Source of the DNA: Smithella sp. PtaU1.Bin162
GTDB taxonomy: Bacteria > Desulfobacterota > Syntrophia > Syntrophales > Smithellaceae
Reading direction: 5' to 3'
Assembly: GCA_002068015.1 (NCBI GenBank)
Contig: MVRV01000063.1
Coordinates: 1 to 56,409, forward strand
DNA length: 56,409 nucleotides
Under the pieces are notes generated by a model. The model did not search any database and had not been told where the DNA came from. It worked only from the letters and a program-made list of their open reading frames with translations. Below are positions 44,201 through 52,050 of this stretch, in pieces (the stretch's first letter is position 1; each line of letters begins with the position of its first letter). Both the position numbers and the translations under genes were made by a program.

Positions 44201-44615
44201 AGGGATTTCTTCTATGGAAATTGCCGCATCGATGAAAAACATCAGGGCGCAGAAAATCCTCATGCTGGTTGATGCCTGCAAGTCCGGTGCCGTCCTTGTT
44301 GCCTTCCGTGGATTCGAGGATAGAAAAGCTCTCTCTCAGCTCTCCCGTTCCACAGGGACACATGTTGTCGCCGCATCGACCAAAGACCAGTTTGCCGCTG
44401 AAGTGAAAGACCTGGGACATGGTGTTTTTACCTATACCTTGCTGGAAGGATTAAGAGGAAAAGCCGCCGGTGGAAGCGACACCGTAACTGTGCGCAAGCT
44501 CATGGGGTATATAGAGGAACAGCTGCCGGAAATTACAAAGAAATATAAACAGGAGGCACAGTTTCCGGTAGTGAATTCACGGGGCATGGATTTCCCGCTG
44601 GTGATTGTGAGGTAA
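41289..44615 (+). CDS. Exported WD40-repeat protein with C-terminal caspase (peptidase C14) domain
   Basis: A 1,108-residue protein. An N-terminal hydrophobic segment (IFIGMLIVCTANFGFAQ) predicts export. Residues about 50-690 hold WD40 repeats forming probably two beta-propellers (for example VSGGEDKTIKIWEA, ILSGSYDQNIILWE, ISTSMDGTLRLWD). A conserved linker WIVITPEGYFNASPNGAKHLNVR follows, then an Ig-like region (about 760-860), then the caspase-like domain. The dyad is visible: His944 in YLAGHGE and Cys997 in VDACKSG. Bacterial caspases cut after Arg or Lys. Start codon is uncertain (ATG 41289 or 41304). The DUF4384 gene follows after 57 bases. Confidence 0.88.
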   Translation: MRTNIMPKRILKILELEIFIGMLIVCTANFGFAQKTAPAGTPPAPEIFVQLGHSSTIKSVLFTSDNKYLVSGGEDKTIKIWEAATGREIRTLRQSDKMTAFAVSPDNQKILAGDEKGNLNLWDMITGKALGKFTGKAPGAVATIAISPDGRHAVSTHYRDLVYWDMAKKKQIFVLDRNEQIITKGYAPEAKAAAFFPDGNKIAIGVEIVDRNYKTRAFNIEIYDVRKRKTVKNYEIIKGQVHITSFAFSPDEKYFFAALAAVKPGSTIDSTGKLLVVDSGNGKIVKEVSFPEPFYNVAFSPRGDYAAAANYGEVIVYETGNWNEVKKIGGARLPVSFAPDGQSLLHGNNSERAYYGESVYKEGLDLVDLKSWQRVQRYSGNVDFVTSGRFLPQENEIISPHQLMLYWDKKRGMLNKAVTLQDAANRKVTAVWGNAFSPDGNHALVRNDFGSYLYDLKNGQLRKIMDKGMALADFAPDSKTFLFATHDRKIILWDAENNRSLRQLADWTSQEKLFIHFVKLSGDGKYAIAAFEDYDLQEEKKGIIFWDVQTGREAGKSNLKSSIFSLVPSPDGKYLFSGEYSGKDENHEIVKREIKGGKVVGRFQGHKDIISALTFSRDGKLILSGSYDQNIILWETGSGKKIKTFAGHSGLIQSLDFSLNSGSFISTSMDGTLRLWDINAGREIAQFITFVDGEWIVITPEGYFNASPNGAKHLNVRLGNRVFSIDSLYEKFFNPIYVASVLQGKKAEGLADVRKGIQSPPDIHIVSPQPDTSFNTDTITIKVAAKDTGGGLDEIRLYHNGKALGDDRRGVKIVETGAKTEKDYTVTLVDGLNTFRAVGFSRDRTESNPSEISIRLSAPSKDVSLYIFAAGINKYKNPALNLNYAVPDAKGIAGFFRQESRLFKKVKISEIYDEEATKEGILAKLKEMEETNPQDAVLIYLAGHGENVKDVWYFLPHELTYPEREEHVQTKGISSMEIAASMKNIRAQKILMLVDACKSGAVLVAFRGFEDRKALSQLSRSTGTHVVAASTKDQFAAEVKDLGHGVFTYTLLEGLRGKAAGGSDTVTVRKLMGYIEEQLPEITKKYKQEAQFPVVNSRGMDFPLVIVR

Positions 44616-44672
44616 TTATTCTATTTTTATTTTTTTTATTCGGGACAGGAAAATTAAAAGGAAAATCCGCAA

Positions 44673-45509
44673 ATGGCAAGTAGGAATAACTTAAAGAAAC
44701 TGCTGTTGACGATTCTGGCGTGCGCTGTGATTCCTTTTTCCGCTTACGCCGCCGATAAGCCCCTCTGGGTAACAGCTACCGGTGAGGCCTATCAGGGAGA
44801 GGCGGAAACACCGAAAGAAGTAATGGAAAGAGCAAAACGCGACGCTCAGGCGAAAGCCATCGAACAGGCTACAGGCATATTTTTGAAATCGCACACCGTA
44901 GTGCACAACAGCCAGGTTGCCGACGATCTGATTTATGCCGCCGTCCGGGGTAAAATAAAAGAAACGGCTGTTTTAAATACGGGCTGGGACAAAGAGGATC
45001 GGAACTTATACCGGATCACGATAAAAGCCCTGGTGGAACCGGTTTATCCGGAAGCAGGAAAAGGCCTTTCCGCAAAGATTAATCTTTCCAGAATAAAACT
45101 TCACGAGGGGGAAGAAGTAAAAATTTATTACGAAACAAGCAGCGATTGCCACATTTATCTTTTTTCCGTTGCCGCCGACGGCTCCGTAACTCTTCTCTTC
45201 CCCAACTCCCGCGAGCAGGAAAACAAAGTCAGCGGAGGCAAAGCTTATGAGTTTCCGGCGGCGGGAAGTACCGTCCGCTTAAAAGCTATGTTTCTGCCGG
45301 ATTTTCAGGACAAGTCCGCCCGTGAAAAGATCAAACTGATTGCCACAAAAAAAAAGGAAAATCTTCTGCCGCTGGGGTTCCAGGAAGGAATGTTTCAGGC
45401 CTATGACGCCAAATCCACCGGGCTTGTGAGCGATCTTATTAAAAAGCTCAATCAGATTGAGCCTACCGAATGGACGGAAGCAACAGTCGAATACGTAATT
45501 GAGCGATAG
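44673..45509 (+). CDS. Exported DUF4384 domain protein
   Basis: A 278-residue protein with a signal peptide (LLLTILACAVIPFSAYA). The region about 30-130 is a FlgT_N-like/LPP20-like part (VMERAKRDAQAKAIEQATGIFLKSHT). The C-terminal part is DUF4384 (about 150-275), with LHEGEEVKIYYETSSDCHIYLFSVAADGSVTLLFPN. DUF4384 commonly appears with bacterial caspase domains, fused or adjacent, and is thought to bind partners outside the cytoplasm. AAGGA precedes the ATG. It sits 57 bases after the caspase gene, suggesting a shared operon. Confidence 0.85.
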   Translation: MASRNNLKKLLLTILACAVIPFSAYAADKPLWVTATGEAYQGEAETPKEVMERAKRDAQAKAIEQATGIFLKSHTVVHNSQVADDLIYAAVRGKIKETAVLNTGWDKEDRNLYRITIKALVEPVYPEAGKGLSAKINLSRIKLHEGEEVKIYYETSSDCHIYLFSVAADGSVTLLFPNSREQENKVSGGKAYEFPAAGSTVRLKAMFLPDFQDKSAREKIKLIATKKKENLLPLGFQEGMFQAYDAKSTGLVSDLIKKLNQIEPTEWTEATVEYVIER

Positions 45510-45577
45510 AACAGATCCCTTTTTCAACAACCTGCCCATCGACCCGGCAGATATCTTGCCGGCAACGTCTCTGCAGC

Positions 45578-46354
45578 TTATTTGCCGCGGAAAACAGGAT
45601 CTTTTTTTTCGTAAAATGCCCGAATACCTTCTTTATTATCATCAGACGAAAGGCATATCGCCTGTCCCATCCCCTCATATTGCAGCATATCCCGTAAATT
45701 GCTCGTCAAACTCCTGGCTAAAAGTGTTTTGGCAAGACCAATGGCAAAGGGAGGACCGGCGGCAAGTTTATCAGCTAAAGACATGGCCTCGTCCTCAAGC
45801 TTTTCCGGAGAAACCAATTTATTAATGATTCCCATCTGCAAAGCTTCTTCGGCCCGGACAGGTCTTGCCGTCCAGATAAGTTCCTTGGCTTTGTGCATCC
45901 CCACCACGCGCGGCAGGAAATAAAACGAACCAAGATCGGGAATAAGCCCCACTTTGGCAAAGGCCTGCATAAACAGAGCATTAGTCGAAGCGACAATCAG
46001 ATCGCAGGCCAGGGCAATACTGAACCCGGCACCGGCCGCCGCTCCATTCACTGAGGCAATTACGGGCTTGGGCGTATCCGTAATCAGTTCAATGATTTCT
46101 TCGCTCGCTTTCATTATCTGATAAAATTCAACAGCAGATAAGGCACTGCCCAGTTCTTCCAGATCGCCGCCGGCGCAGAAGGCCCTGCCGCTGCCGGTTA
46201 AAATCGCCACCCGGCTCTCCGCGTTGCCTTTAAATTGCCGCAGGGCATCCTTGAGGTCATTTTGCAGATCTTTTTGCAGGCAGTTCATTCTTTCGGGAAG
46301 ATTCATCCGGATAACCGTGACAAATCCTTTTTGTTCCGTCAATATTTTGGTCAT
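45578..46354 (-). CDS. Enoyl-CoA hydratase/isomerase family protein, PaaG-like
   Basis: A 258-residue crotonase-fold protein. The CoA-binding region is FCAGGDLEEL and the oxyanion part GAAAGAGFSIALACDLIVA. In place of the two catalytic Glu of hydratases it has Ser and Phe/Ala. An Asp at residue 140 (GLIPDLGSFYFLPRVVG) matches the single catalytic Asp of PaaG (1,2-epoxyphenylacetyl-CoA isomerase) and of delta3-delta2 isomerases. It is therefore likely an isomerase, not a hydratase. It is the last gene of the catabolic cluster and converges on the DUF4384 gene. Confidence 0.87.
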   Translation of the reverse strand: MTKILTEQKGFVTVIRMNLPERMNCLQKDLQNDLKDALRQFKGNAESRVAILTGSGRAFCAGGDLEELGSALSAVEFYQIMKASEEIIELITDTPKPVIASVNGAAAGAGFSIALACDLIVASTNALFMQAFAKVGLIPDLGSFYFLPRVVGMHKAKELIWTARPVRAEEALQMGIINKLVSPEKLEDEAMSLADKLAAGPPFAIGLAKTLLARSLTSNLRDMLQYEGMGQAICLSSDDNKEGIRAFYEKKDPVFRGK

Positions 46355-46378
46355 TTTAAATTACCTCTTTATTTATGC

Positions 46379-47515
46379 TTATTTATCAACAGAGAGTATC
46401 CCGGCTTCCAGAAAAGCCTTAATTTCATCCTTGGTAAAACCGTAATCGGTAAGAACGTCATCCGTATCCTGTCCCGGAGAATGCATTCCGTGGCTGATTA
46501 CGGCCTCAGTGCGGCTGTACCGCGGTGCCGGCGCAGCCTGAATAATTCCATCCAGTTTAATGTAGGTACTGCGCTCCCGATTCTGCGGATGCTCATAAGC
46601 CTCCGGAATCGAAAGAACGGGTGTAAAACAGGCATCTGCATCTCCCATTAGATTACACCATTCATCCCGCGTTTTCAATTTAAACAGGCTCGCGAATTTT
46701 TCCTTACATTCCGGCCAGGCGTTCCTGTCCATATAGTTTCCGAATTCGACGGGATCAAGACCGAGTTTATCAATCAGCGCCTTGTAAAATTGCGGTTCAA
46801 TGGCTCCCACCGATATGTACTTACCGTCTTTCGTTTCGTAAACATTATAAAAATGTGCTCCGGTATCAAATATGTTGGTCCCGCGTTCTCCTGAAAAACG
46901 GGGATCGGAATACCGGCTCAAAAACATGGCCATCAAAAGCGCCGATCCGTCAATCATGGCGGCATCCACTACCTGCCCCTTGCCTGATTTTTGCACCTCC
47001 AGCAGGGCACAAGCTATTCCGAAAGCCAGCAGCATTCCGCCTCCTCCGAAATCAGCTATCAGGTTAAGCGGAGGCATAGGGGGTTGTGCTTTCCTGCCGA
47101 TTGCCTGCAAAACTCCGGCTACCGATATATAGTTGATGTCATGTCCGGCTTTCTGATTGAGAGGCCCTCCCTGCCCCCAACCGGTTATCCGGCCGTAAAC
47201 AAGTTTAGGATTTACGGCAAGACATACCTCCGGTCCCAGCCCCAATCGTTCCATTACGCCGGGACGAAATCCTTCGATCAGAGCGTCGGCTTTTTTACAG
47301 AATTTAAGAACTAATTGCACTCCTTCCGGCCGCTTTAAATTCACGACCAGACTTTTTTTCCCCCGTTCGAACATAATCTGTTCGTCCGGTCTTCCGGATC
47401 GGGCGCGGTTAATGCAAATAACTTCCGCCCCCATATCGGCAAGCATCATCCCGCAAAAAGGAGCAGGCCCCATCCCGGCCAGTTCAATAACTCGAATTCC
47501 CGACAACGGTCCCAT
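46379..47515 (-). CDS. Alpha-methylacyl-CoA racemase (family III CoA-transferase fold)
   Basis: A 378-residue enzyme that inverts the chiral centre of 2-methylacyl-CoA thioesters. The sequence follows the racemase subgroup closely: GPLSGIRVIELAGMGPAPFCGMMLADMGAEV at the start, GRITGWGQGGPLNQKAGHDINYI (catalytic His125) and PPLNLIADFGGGGML (catalytic Asp155), equivalent to His126 and Asp156 in the mycobacterial enzyme. It works before beta-oxidation, which needs the S isomer. It lies 24 bases before the PaaG-like gene on the same strand. Confidence 0.9.
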   Translation of the reverse strand: MGPLSGIRVIELAGMGPAPFCGMMLADMGAEVICINRARSGRPDEQIMFERGKKSLVVNLKRPEGVQLVLKFCKKADALIEGFRPGVMERLGLGPEVCLAVNPKLVYGRITGWGQGGPLNQKAGHDINYISVAGVLQAIGRKAQPPMPPLNLIADFGGGGMLLAFGIACALLEVQKSGKGQVVDAAMIDGSALLMAMFLSRYSDPRFSGERGTNIFDTGAHFYNVYETKDGKYISVGAIEPQFYKALIDKLGLDPVEFGNYMDRNAWPECKEKFASLFKLKTRDEWCNLMGDADACFTPVLSIPEAYEHPQNRERSTYIKLDGIIQAAPAPRYSRTEAVISHGMHSPGQDTDDVLTDYGFTKDEIKAFLEAGILSVDK

Positions 47516-47732
47516 ACGATTTCTCTCCGCAAAGTTATTCTCTATGCTTAATATTAATCCGGAATTGTAAATAAAATACGATTAATTAATAGCACATCCG
47601 GGGGAAAAATCCAGATTTACCGGTAAAAGCAGCTCTCTGCGTTTTCCATCCGAATTTTTCTGAAGAGAGCTTTTGTTATGTTATCTTAAAGGAACTATTC
47701 GTCCCCGTGGCACCGGGACAAGCAGATTTTTT

Positions 47733-48923
47733 TCAGCCGAGAGCTCCTTTTGCTTTCAGGTCGGCGATTTTTTTATCATCATAGCCCATTTTAGTTTTCA
47801 ATATCTCCAGACTATGCTGCCCCAGTGCCGGTGTTGCTTTGATTTTCCCCGGCGTTTTGGAGAATTTTATGCCGACACCCCGGGATTTGATCCTGCCTGC
47901 GGGAATAGCCGGCACCTCCAGGTCAACAACCATTCCCCGGGCAATCAAATGCCCGTCTTTCATCAAATCAACCGGTTCATTTACCTTACAACAGGGAATG
48001 CCGTTTCCATCCAGCAGCGCAACCACTTCATCCACGCTTTCATACTCTTTCAACCATGATTCAATAATGGGAATTAATTTTTCCTGATTCTTTACCCTGT
48101 TTCCATTGGTGGCATAATCAGGATCGGTAACAAACTCCTCCTTTTTCAAAAGAACACAGACCTTTTGCCATAATTTGTCGTTGGCCGTCGCGATTACGAT
48201 ATCGCCGTCTTTACCCTGGAAAATTCCGTAGGGACAGAGGTAGGCCTGGTGATTACCGAGCCTTTTGGGAACGGGAAACCCGTTAAACGCAGGCTCACAA
48301 TATTCATTTGCACTGTAGAGACAATCCACCAAGGCAATGTCGATGTATTGTCCTTCACCGGTTTTAGCGCGATGATAAAGAGCGGCCGAAATGGCACCGA
48401 AAGCGTTATAGCTGCCCGTCCAGTCGCCTATTGCGGTTGCCGATTTGATCGGGGGACCGCCCTTTAATCCGTTTACGGAAGCGAACCCGCTTAAAGCTTG
48501 GGCAATCAGATCGTAACCGGGTTTCTGACTTTTAGGTCCAGTTTGTCCGAATCCGGATACTGAGCACATGATGATATCCGGTTTTATTTTGATAATATCT
48601 TCGTATCCTATACCCAGTCTTTTCATAACTCCCGGGCGAAAGCTTTCCACTACAACATCGGCTTTTGCAATCAAACCTTTTAAAACTTCCATTCCCTCCG
48701 GTTTTGTTATATCCAGTACAATAGATTTTTTCCCTCGATTGAGCCACACGGAAGTAACACTGGTACCTTCGATAAAAGGCGGCCATTTACGACTGTCGTC
48801 GCCGCCGGGCTTTTCCACCTTTATTACTTCCGCACCGAAATCAGCCAGCAGCGATGCCGTATTGGGTCCGGCCAGATTGTTCGTCAAATCAACAACCACT
48901 ATCCCGTCAAAAATATTTGCCAT
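47733..48923 (-). CDS. CaiB/BaiF-type family III CoA-transferase
   Basis: A 396-residue CoA-transferase moving CoA from one acyl-CoA to a free acid. The N-terminus reads FDGIVVVDLTNNLAGPNTASLLADFGAEVIKVEKPGGDDSRKWPP, and later GFGQTGPKSQKPGYDLIAQALSGF. Next comes a likely catalytic Asp region (ATAIGDWTGSYNAFGAISAAL). It differs from the racemase downstream by lacking the His-Asp pair. In this cluster it would activate the imported acid using acetyl-CoA or another acyl-CoA, an inference. A 217-base gap separates it from the racemase gene, with no clear feature. Confidence 0.88.
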   Translation of the reverse strand: MANIFDGIVVVDLTNNLAGPNTASLLADFGAEVIKVEKPGGDDSRKWPPFIEGTSVTSVWLNRGKKSIVLDITKPEGMEVLKGLIAKADVVVESFRPGVMKRLGIGYEDIIKIKPDIIMCSVSGFGQTGPKSQKPGYDLIAQALSGFASVNGLKGGPPIKSATAIGDWTGSYNAFGAISAALYHRAKTGEGQYIDIALVDCLYSANEYCEPAFNGFPVPKRLGNHQAYLCPYGIFQGKDGDIVIATANDKLWQKVCVLLKKEEFVTDPDYATNGNRVKNQEKLIPIIESWLKEYESVDEVVALLDGNGIPCCKVNEPVDLMKDGHLIARGMVVDLEVPAIPAGRIKSRGVGIKFSKTPGKIKATPALGQHSLEILKTKMGYDDKKIADLKAKGALG

Positions 48924-49028
48924 ATTATCGCCTCCTTACAATTAAATAAAACCGCAAAATCTATAAATGTTTTATTCTTTAAATCTTTTTTTTCGGCTGG
49001 CTGATCTGCATTCACTGTTTTTTTAACT

Positions 49029-50306
49029 CTATTTTTTAATTAAACACAGAGAAATCTCAGGCACATACGTAATCAGCAGCAAACAAACCAATGCCCCGAT
49101 CCAGAACGGCACCAGTGCCCGTCCTATCGTCTGCAAAGGTATTTTGGTAAAGCTTGATGTCACAAAAACAGAAGAGCCGACGGGAGGAGTTGTCAGCCCC
49201 AGAAGAAGGTTGAAACACATTATCAGTCCGAAATGGATCGGATGAAGGCCGTAATTTTCCACCGCGATGGGCACGAATATCGGGGCCAATACGATGCAGG
49301 CTGCCGTAGTATCCATAATGGCACCGAGAATCAGAAGAAATATATTGATGATCAAAAGAAATAATATTTTATCATCGGTTATCGAAATAAGGAAGCCGGA
49401 AATCGCCTGGGGAACACTTTCCACGGCCATAAAACGGGCAAAACCGCAGGCAAAGGCAATAACAACCATCATGACGATAGTGAGCTTTGCCGATACGGCA
49501 GTCAGCCTGTAGACATCTTTTAAATTGAGCGTCCTGTAAATAAAAAGAGCGACAATAACGGCATACAGACAGGCTACCGTTCCCGCTTCCGTCGGTGTAA
49601 ATATTCCGGAATAAATTCCGCCCATGATAATCACCGGCACCAGGAGAGCCAGAGATGATCTTTTCAGTGTCAGCCATACATTTTCAAAACTGCGGTTGGC
49701 GGGCAATCCCTGATACCCATACTTTCTGGAAATAAAATAAGATGTAACCGATAACGACACTGCAAGCATCAATCCGGGAATGATTCCCGCGATGAACAAA
49801 TCACTGATCGATGTGCCGGTCACCGCACCGAAGATAACAAAAGTCAGACTGGGAGGAATGAGCGCCCCGATAATCCCGGATATACAGAGCACTGCGGCGG
49901 AAAAAGGCCGGGGGTAATTGGCCTTATCCATTCCCGGCAGCATTATACCGCCGATAGCTACCGTTGTTGCCACAGCCGAACCGGAAATGGCACCGAAGAT
50001 CGTACAACTCAAGGTGGCAATCACAGCCAGGCCTCCGGCAATTTTCCCCACTATCAGGTTAGCCAGAGCTACCAGCCGCTCCGATATTCCACCTTCTTCC
50101 ATCAACTTACCGGCCAGCACAAAGAAGGGAATAGCCATCAGCGGAAAAGAATCCATACCGGTAAGGGCACTCGTTGCAAACAGAGAGATATCTATACTCG
50201 AAAAGAAAAACATCGATGCTACCGCCGCTATTCCGATAGCATAAGCGATGGGCATACCGACAGCAAACAGCGCAAACATAATTATAAGCATATATACTAC
50301 GACCAT
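49029..50306 (-). CDS. dctM: TRAP transporter large permease (DctM)
   Basis: A 425-residue membrane protein with about 12 hydrophobic helices, the transport-driving subunit of a tripartite ATP-independent periplasmic transporter. Typical motifs are FPLMAIPFFVLAGKLMEEGGISERLVALANLIVGKIAGGLAV, GSAVATTVAIGGIMLPGM and TEAGTVACLYAVIVALFIYRTL. It uses a sodium gradient to import carboxylic acids delivered by DctP. The gap to dctQ is three bases, so the two are coupled. Confidence 0.93.
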   Translation of the reverse strand: MVVVYMLIIMFALFAVGMPIAYAIGIAAVASMFFFSSIDISLFATSALTGMDSFPLMAIPFFVLAGKLMEEGGISERLVALANLIVGKIAGGLAVIATLSCTIFGAISGSAVATTVAIGGIMLPGMDKANYPRPFSAAVLCISGIIGALIPPSLTFVIFGAVTGTSISDLFIAGIIPGLMLAVSLSVTSYFISRKYGYQGLPANRSFENVWLTLKRSSLALLVPVIIMGGIYSGIFTPTEAGTVACLYAVIVALFIYRTLNLKDVYRLTAVSAKLTIVMMVVIAFACGFARFMAVESVPQAISGFLISITDDKILFLLIINIFLLILGAIMDTTAACIVLAPIFVPIAVENYGLHPIHFGLIMCFNLLLGLTTPPVGSSVFVTSSFTKIPLQTIGRALVPFWIGALVCLLLITYVPEISLCLIKK

Positions 50307-50309
50307 TTT

Positions 50310-50807
50310 TTATACCCCCTGCCTGGACAATTTAAATATTCTCTGAACGGAACGGATAACAACCAATAAAGCCGACACCGGAAAGGATAAATAGACGATC
50401 CACATGGGCAGACCGGAAGCAGCAAGAGTTTGTCCCATTGTTACCTGCTTCATGAATATTTTATAGCCGTAACCGACCATTACTATGGAAAACAACACAA
50501 TGATGATGCTGATTATTATTTCCAGAATCCTGAGTGTGGCGGGCGAGATCACCATTTTGATCATGTCCACTTTCAGGTGAGAGTCGTCCTTAATGCACCA
50601 GGAAATGCCGATATACATACACCACACAAAGAGGTATCTGGCTATTTCTTCCGTCCAAACAAGGGAATACTCCGCCGGCAATACATACCTGGTTATTACC
50701 TGCAGGTTCGATAATATGACAAACAAGAGAAATGTCGTAGCACACACAGTTTCTTCGGCATATTTATTTAAAAAACTAAAAATTTTCAAAATGGACACTC
50801 CTTTCAT
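50310..50807 (-). CDS. dctQ: TRAP transporter small permease (DctQ)
   Basis: A 165-residue membrane protein with four hydrophobic helices, the small subunit that supports DctM. Family features include VITRYVLPAEYSLVWTEEIARYLFVWCMYIGISWCIKDDSHLKVDMI, with the conserved Trp-Thr-Glu-Glu segment. It lies between dctP (87-base gap) and dctM (three-base gap). The 5' end follows GGAGTG. The family works with an acidic substrate captured by DctP. Confidence 0.9.
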   Translation of the reverse strand: MKGVSILKIFSFLNKYAEETVCATTFLLFVILSNLQVITRYVLPAEYSLVWTEEIARYLFVWCMYIGISWCIKDDSHLKVDMIKMVISPATLRILEIIISIIIVLFSIVMVGYGYKIFMKQVTMGQTLAASGLPMWIVYLSFPVSALLVVIRSVQRIFKLSRQGV

Positions 50808-50894
50808 CCCGCCTGAAATTATACTTAGACTGTTCGGGACGGCCGGCCCGTTTTTTTGATCAGGCCGGTCATCCCTTCTTCCTGAGATGAAAAT

Positions 50895-51926
50895 TTACTT
50901 CTTCGCTTTTTTCGCTTTTTCTACAAATGCCTTGGTGTCATCAAAAATTTCGGCGCCGATTTTATCACGCCAGGATTTATAAATAGGTTCCAGTATCTTC
51001 TGGAACGGTTCCATTTCTTTGGCATTGAGGGAATAGAACTTCAAGCCTGTCTTTTCCATCGCCTGAACTACTCTTCTATCCTGCTCTTCCGTTGCTTTTC
51101 TCAGTGATGCGGTATAGGCGGCTCCGGCTTTCTCGAGAGCAGCCTGTTCTTCCTTGGAAAGCGAATTGAATTTTTTCAGATTCATTACCAGATAAGCCAT
51201 ACAATAAACATTATTAAGCTGAGTAAGTTCTTTGGCGACTTCGTATGTTTTGGTCATATGAACCAGAGGAGTTGTCGTATAAAGACCATCCATGACACCC
51301 TGCTGGAAAGCGGTAAAAAGTTCGCCGAAGTTTACCACGACGGGTTTAACGTTCATAGCTTTGAACACATCGACAATCAGAGGATTTTCACCGGTTCTAA
51401 TTTTCATTCCCACAACATCCGCCGGAGTCCGGATGGGTTTCTTGGCCAGAATGGCAAAAGATCCGATGTCTCCCGCACCCATAAATTTAATACCTTTGGC
51501 TTCCAGTTTTTCCTTAATTGTTTTGAAACTTTTTGATTCGGCAAAAGCGCGGTAGTAGATATCTCTGTCGCCGATCAGCCAGGGCATTTCGTAAACCAGC
51601 AGTTCCTTCATTCCGGTAAGATTGCTGAGCGTAAAACCGGTGGTGATGCCCAAATCAACATTGCCCATCATCAAAGCTTCAATGAATTCACGTTCCGGTC
51701 CTAAAGCGGCATTGGGGAAAATAGTTACTTCCAGAGAGCCTTTGGAATCCTGTTCGGCAACTTTTTTAAATTCCAGGCTGGCCGGATGCATACTGAAATC
51801 CGTGCGCGCCCCATGGGCATATTTAAGTGTAGTTTTCGCCTGGGCCGACGTTACACTCAGTCCCCAACCGGTTACGATAAAGGCCGCAACCAACAACAAT
51901 GTTCCGACAATTTTCATCTTTTTCAT
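50895..51926 (-). CDS. dctP: TRAP transporter substrate-binding protein (DctP)
   Basis: A 343-residue periplasmic binding protein with a signal peptide (IVGTLLLVAAFIVTGWGLSVTSAQA). The DctP fold shows TLKYAHGARTDFSMHPASLEFKKVAEQDSKGSLEVTIFPNAALG, and the carboxylate-binding Arg region in GMKIRTGENPLIVDVFKAMNVKPVVVNFGELFTAFQQGVMDGLYTT. Substrate cannot be read directly. It is first in the DctPQM order, 124 bases after the FMN oxidoreductase gene. Confidence 0.92.
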   Translation of the reverse strand: MKKMKIVGTLLLVAAFIVTGWGLSVTSAQAKTTLKYAHGARTDFSMHPASLEFKKVAEQDSKGSLEVTIFPNAALGPEREFIEALMMGNVDLGITTGFTLSNLTGMKELLVYEMPWLIGDRDIYYRAFAESKSFKTIKEKLEAKGIKFMGAGDIGSFAILAKKPIRTPADVVGMKIRTGENPLIVDVFKAMNVKPVVVNFGELFTAFQQGVMDGLYTTTPLVHMTKTYEVAKELTQLNNVYCMAYLVMNLKKFNSLSKEEQAALEKAGAAYTASLRKATEEQDRRVVQAMEKTGLKFYSLNAKEMEPFQKILEPIYKSWRDKIGAEIFDDTKAFVEKAKKAKK

Positions 51927-52050
51927 TTAACTCTTCCTCCTGTTTAAAAATAAATTATTTCCTGCTCTTACAAAGGGACTATTGACATCCGTCCCTCTCC
52001 TCCGTTTTCCTCTTCTTCTGGAGATACAACAAAATCCATTTACTTTACCC

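Noticed and set aside
41289-44615. Considered the caspase as a CRISPR-associated Craspase part
   Set aside because: No CRISPR repeats, cas genes or gRAMP are in the window, and the protein bears an export signal.
51974-51996. AGGGAC-N11-GTCCCT dyad between the FMN oxidoreductase and dctP genes
   Set aside because: The 6-bp stem is short, and the following sequence is not T-rich; the cluster probably reads through.
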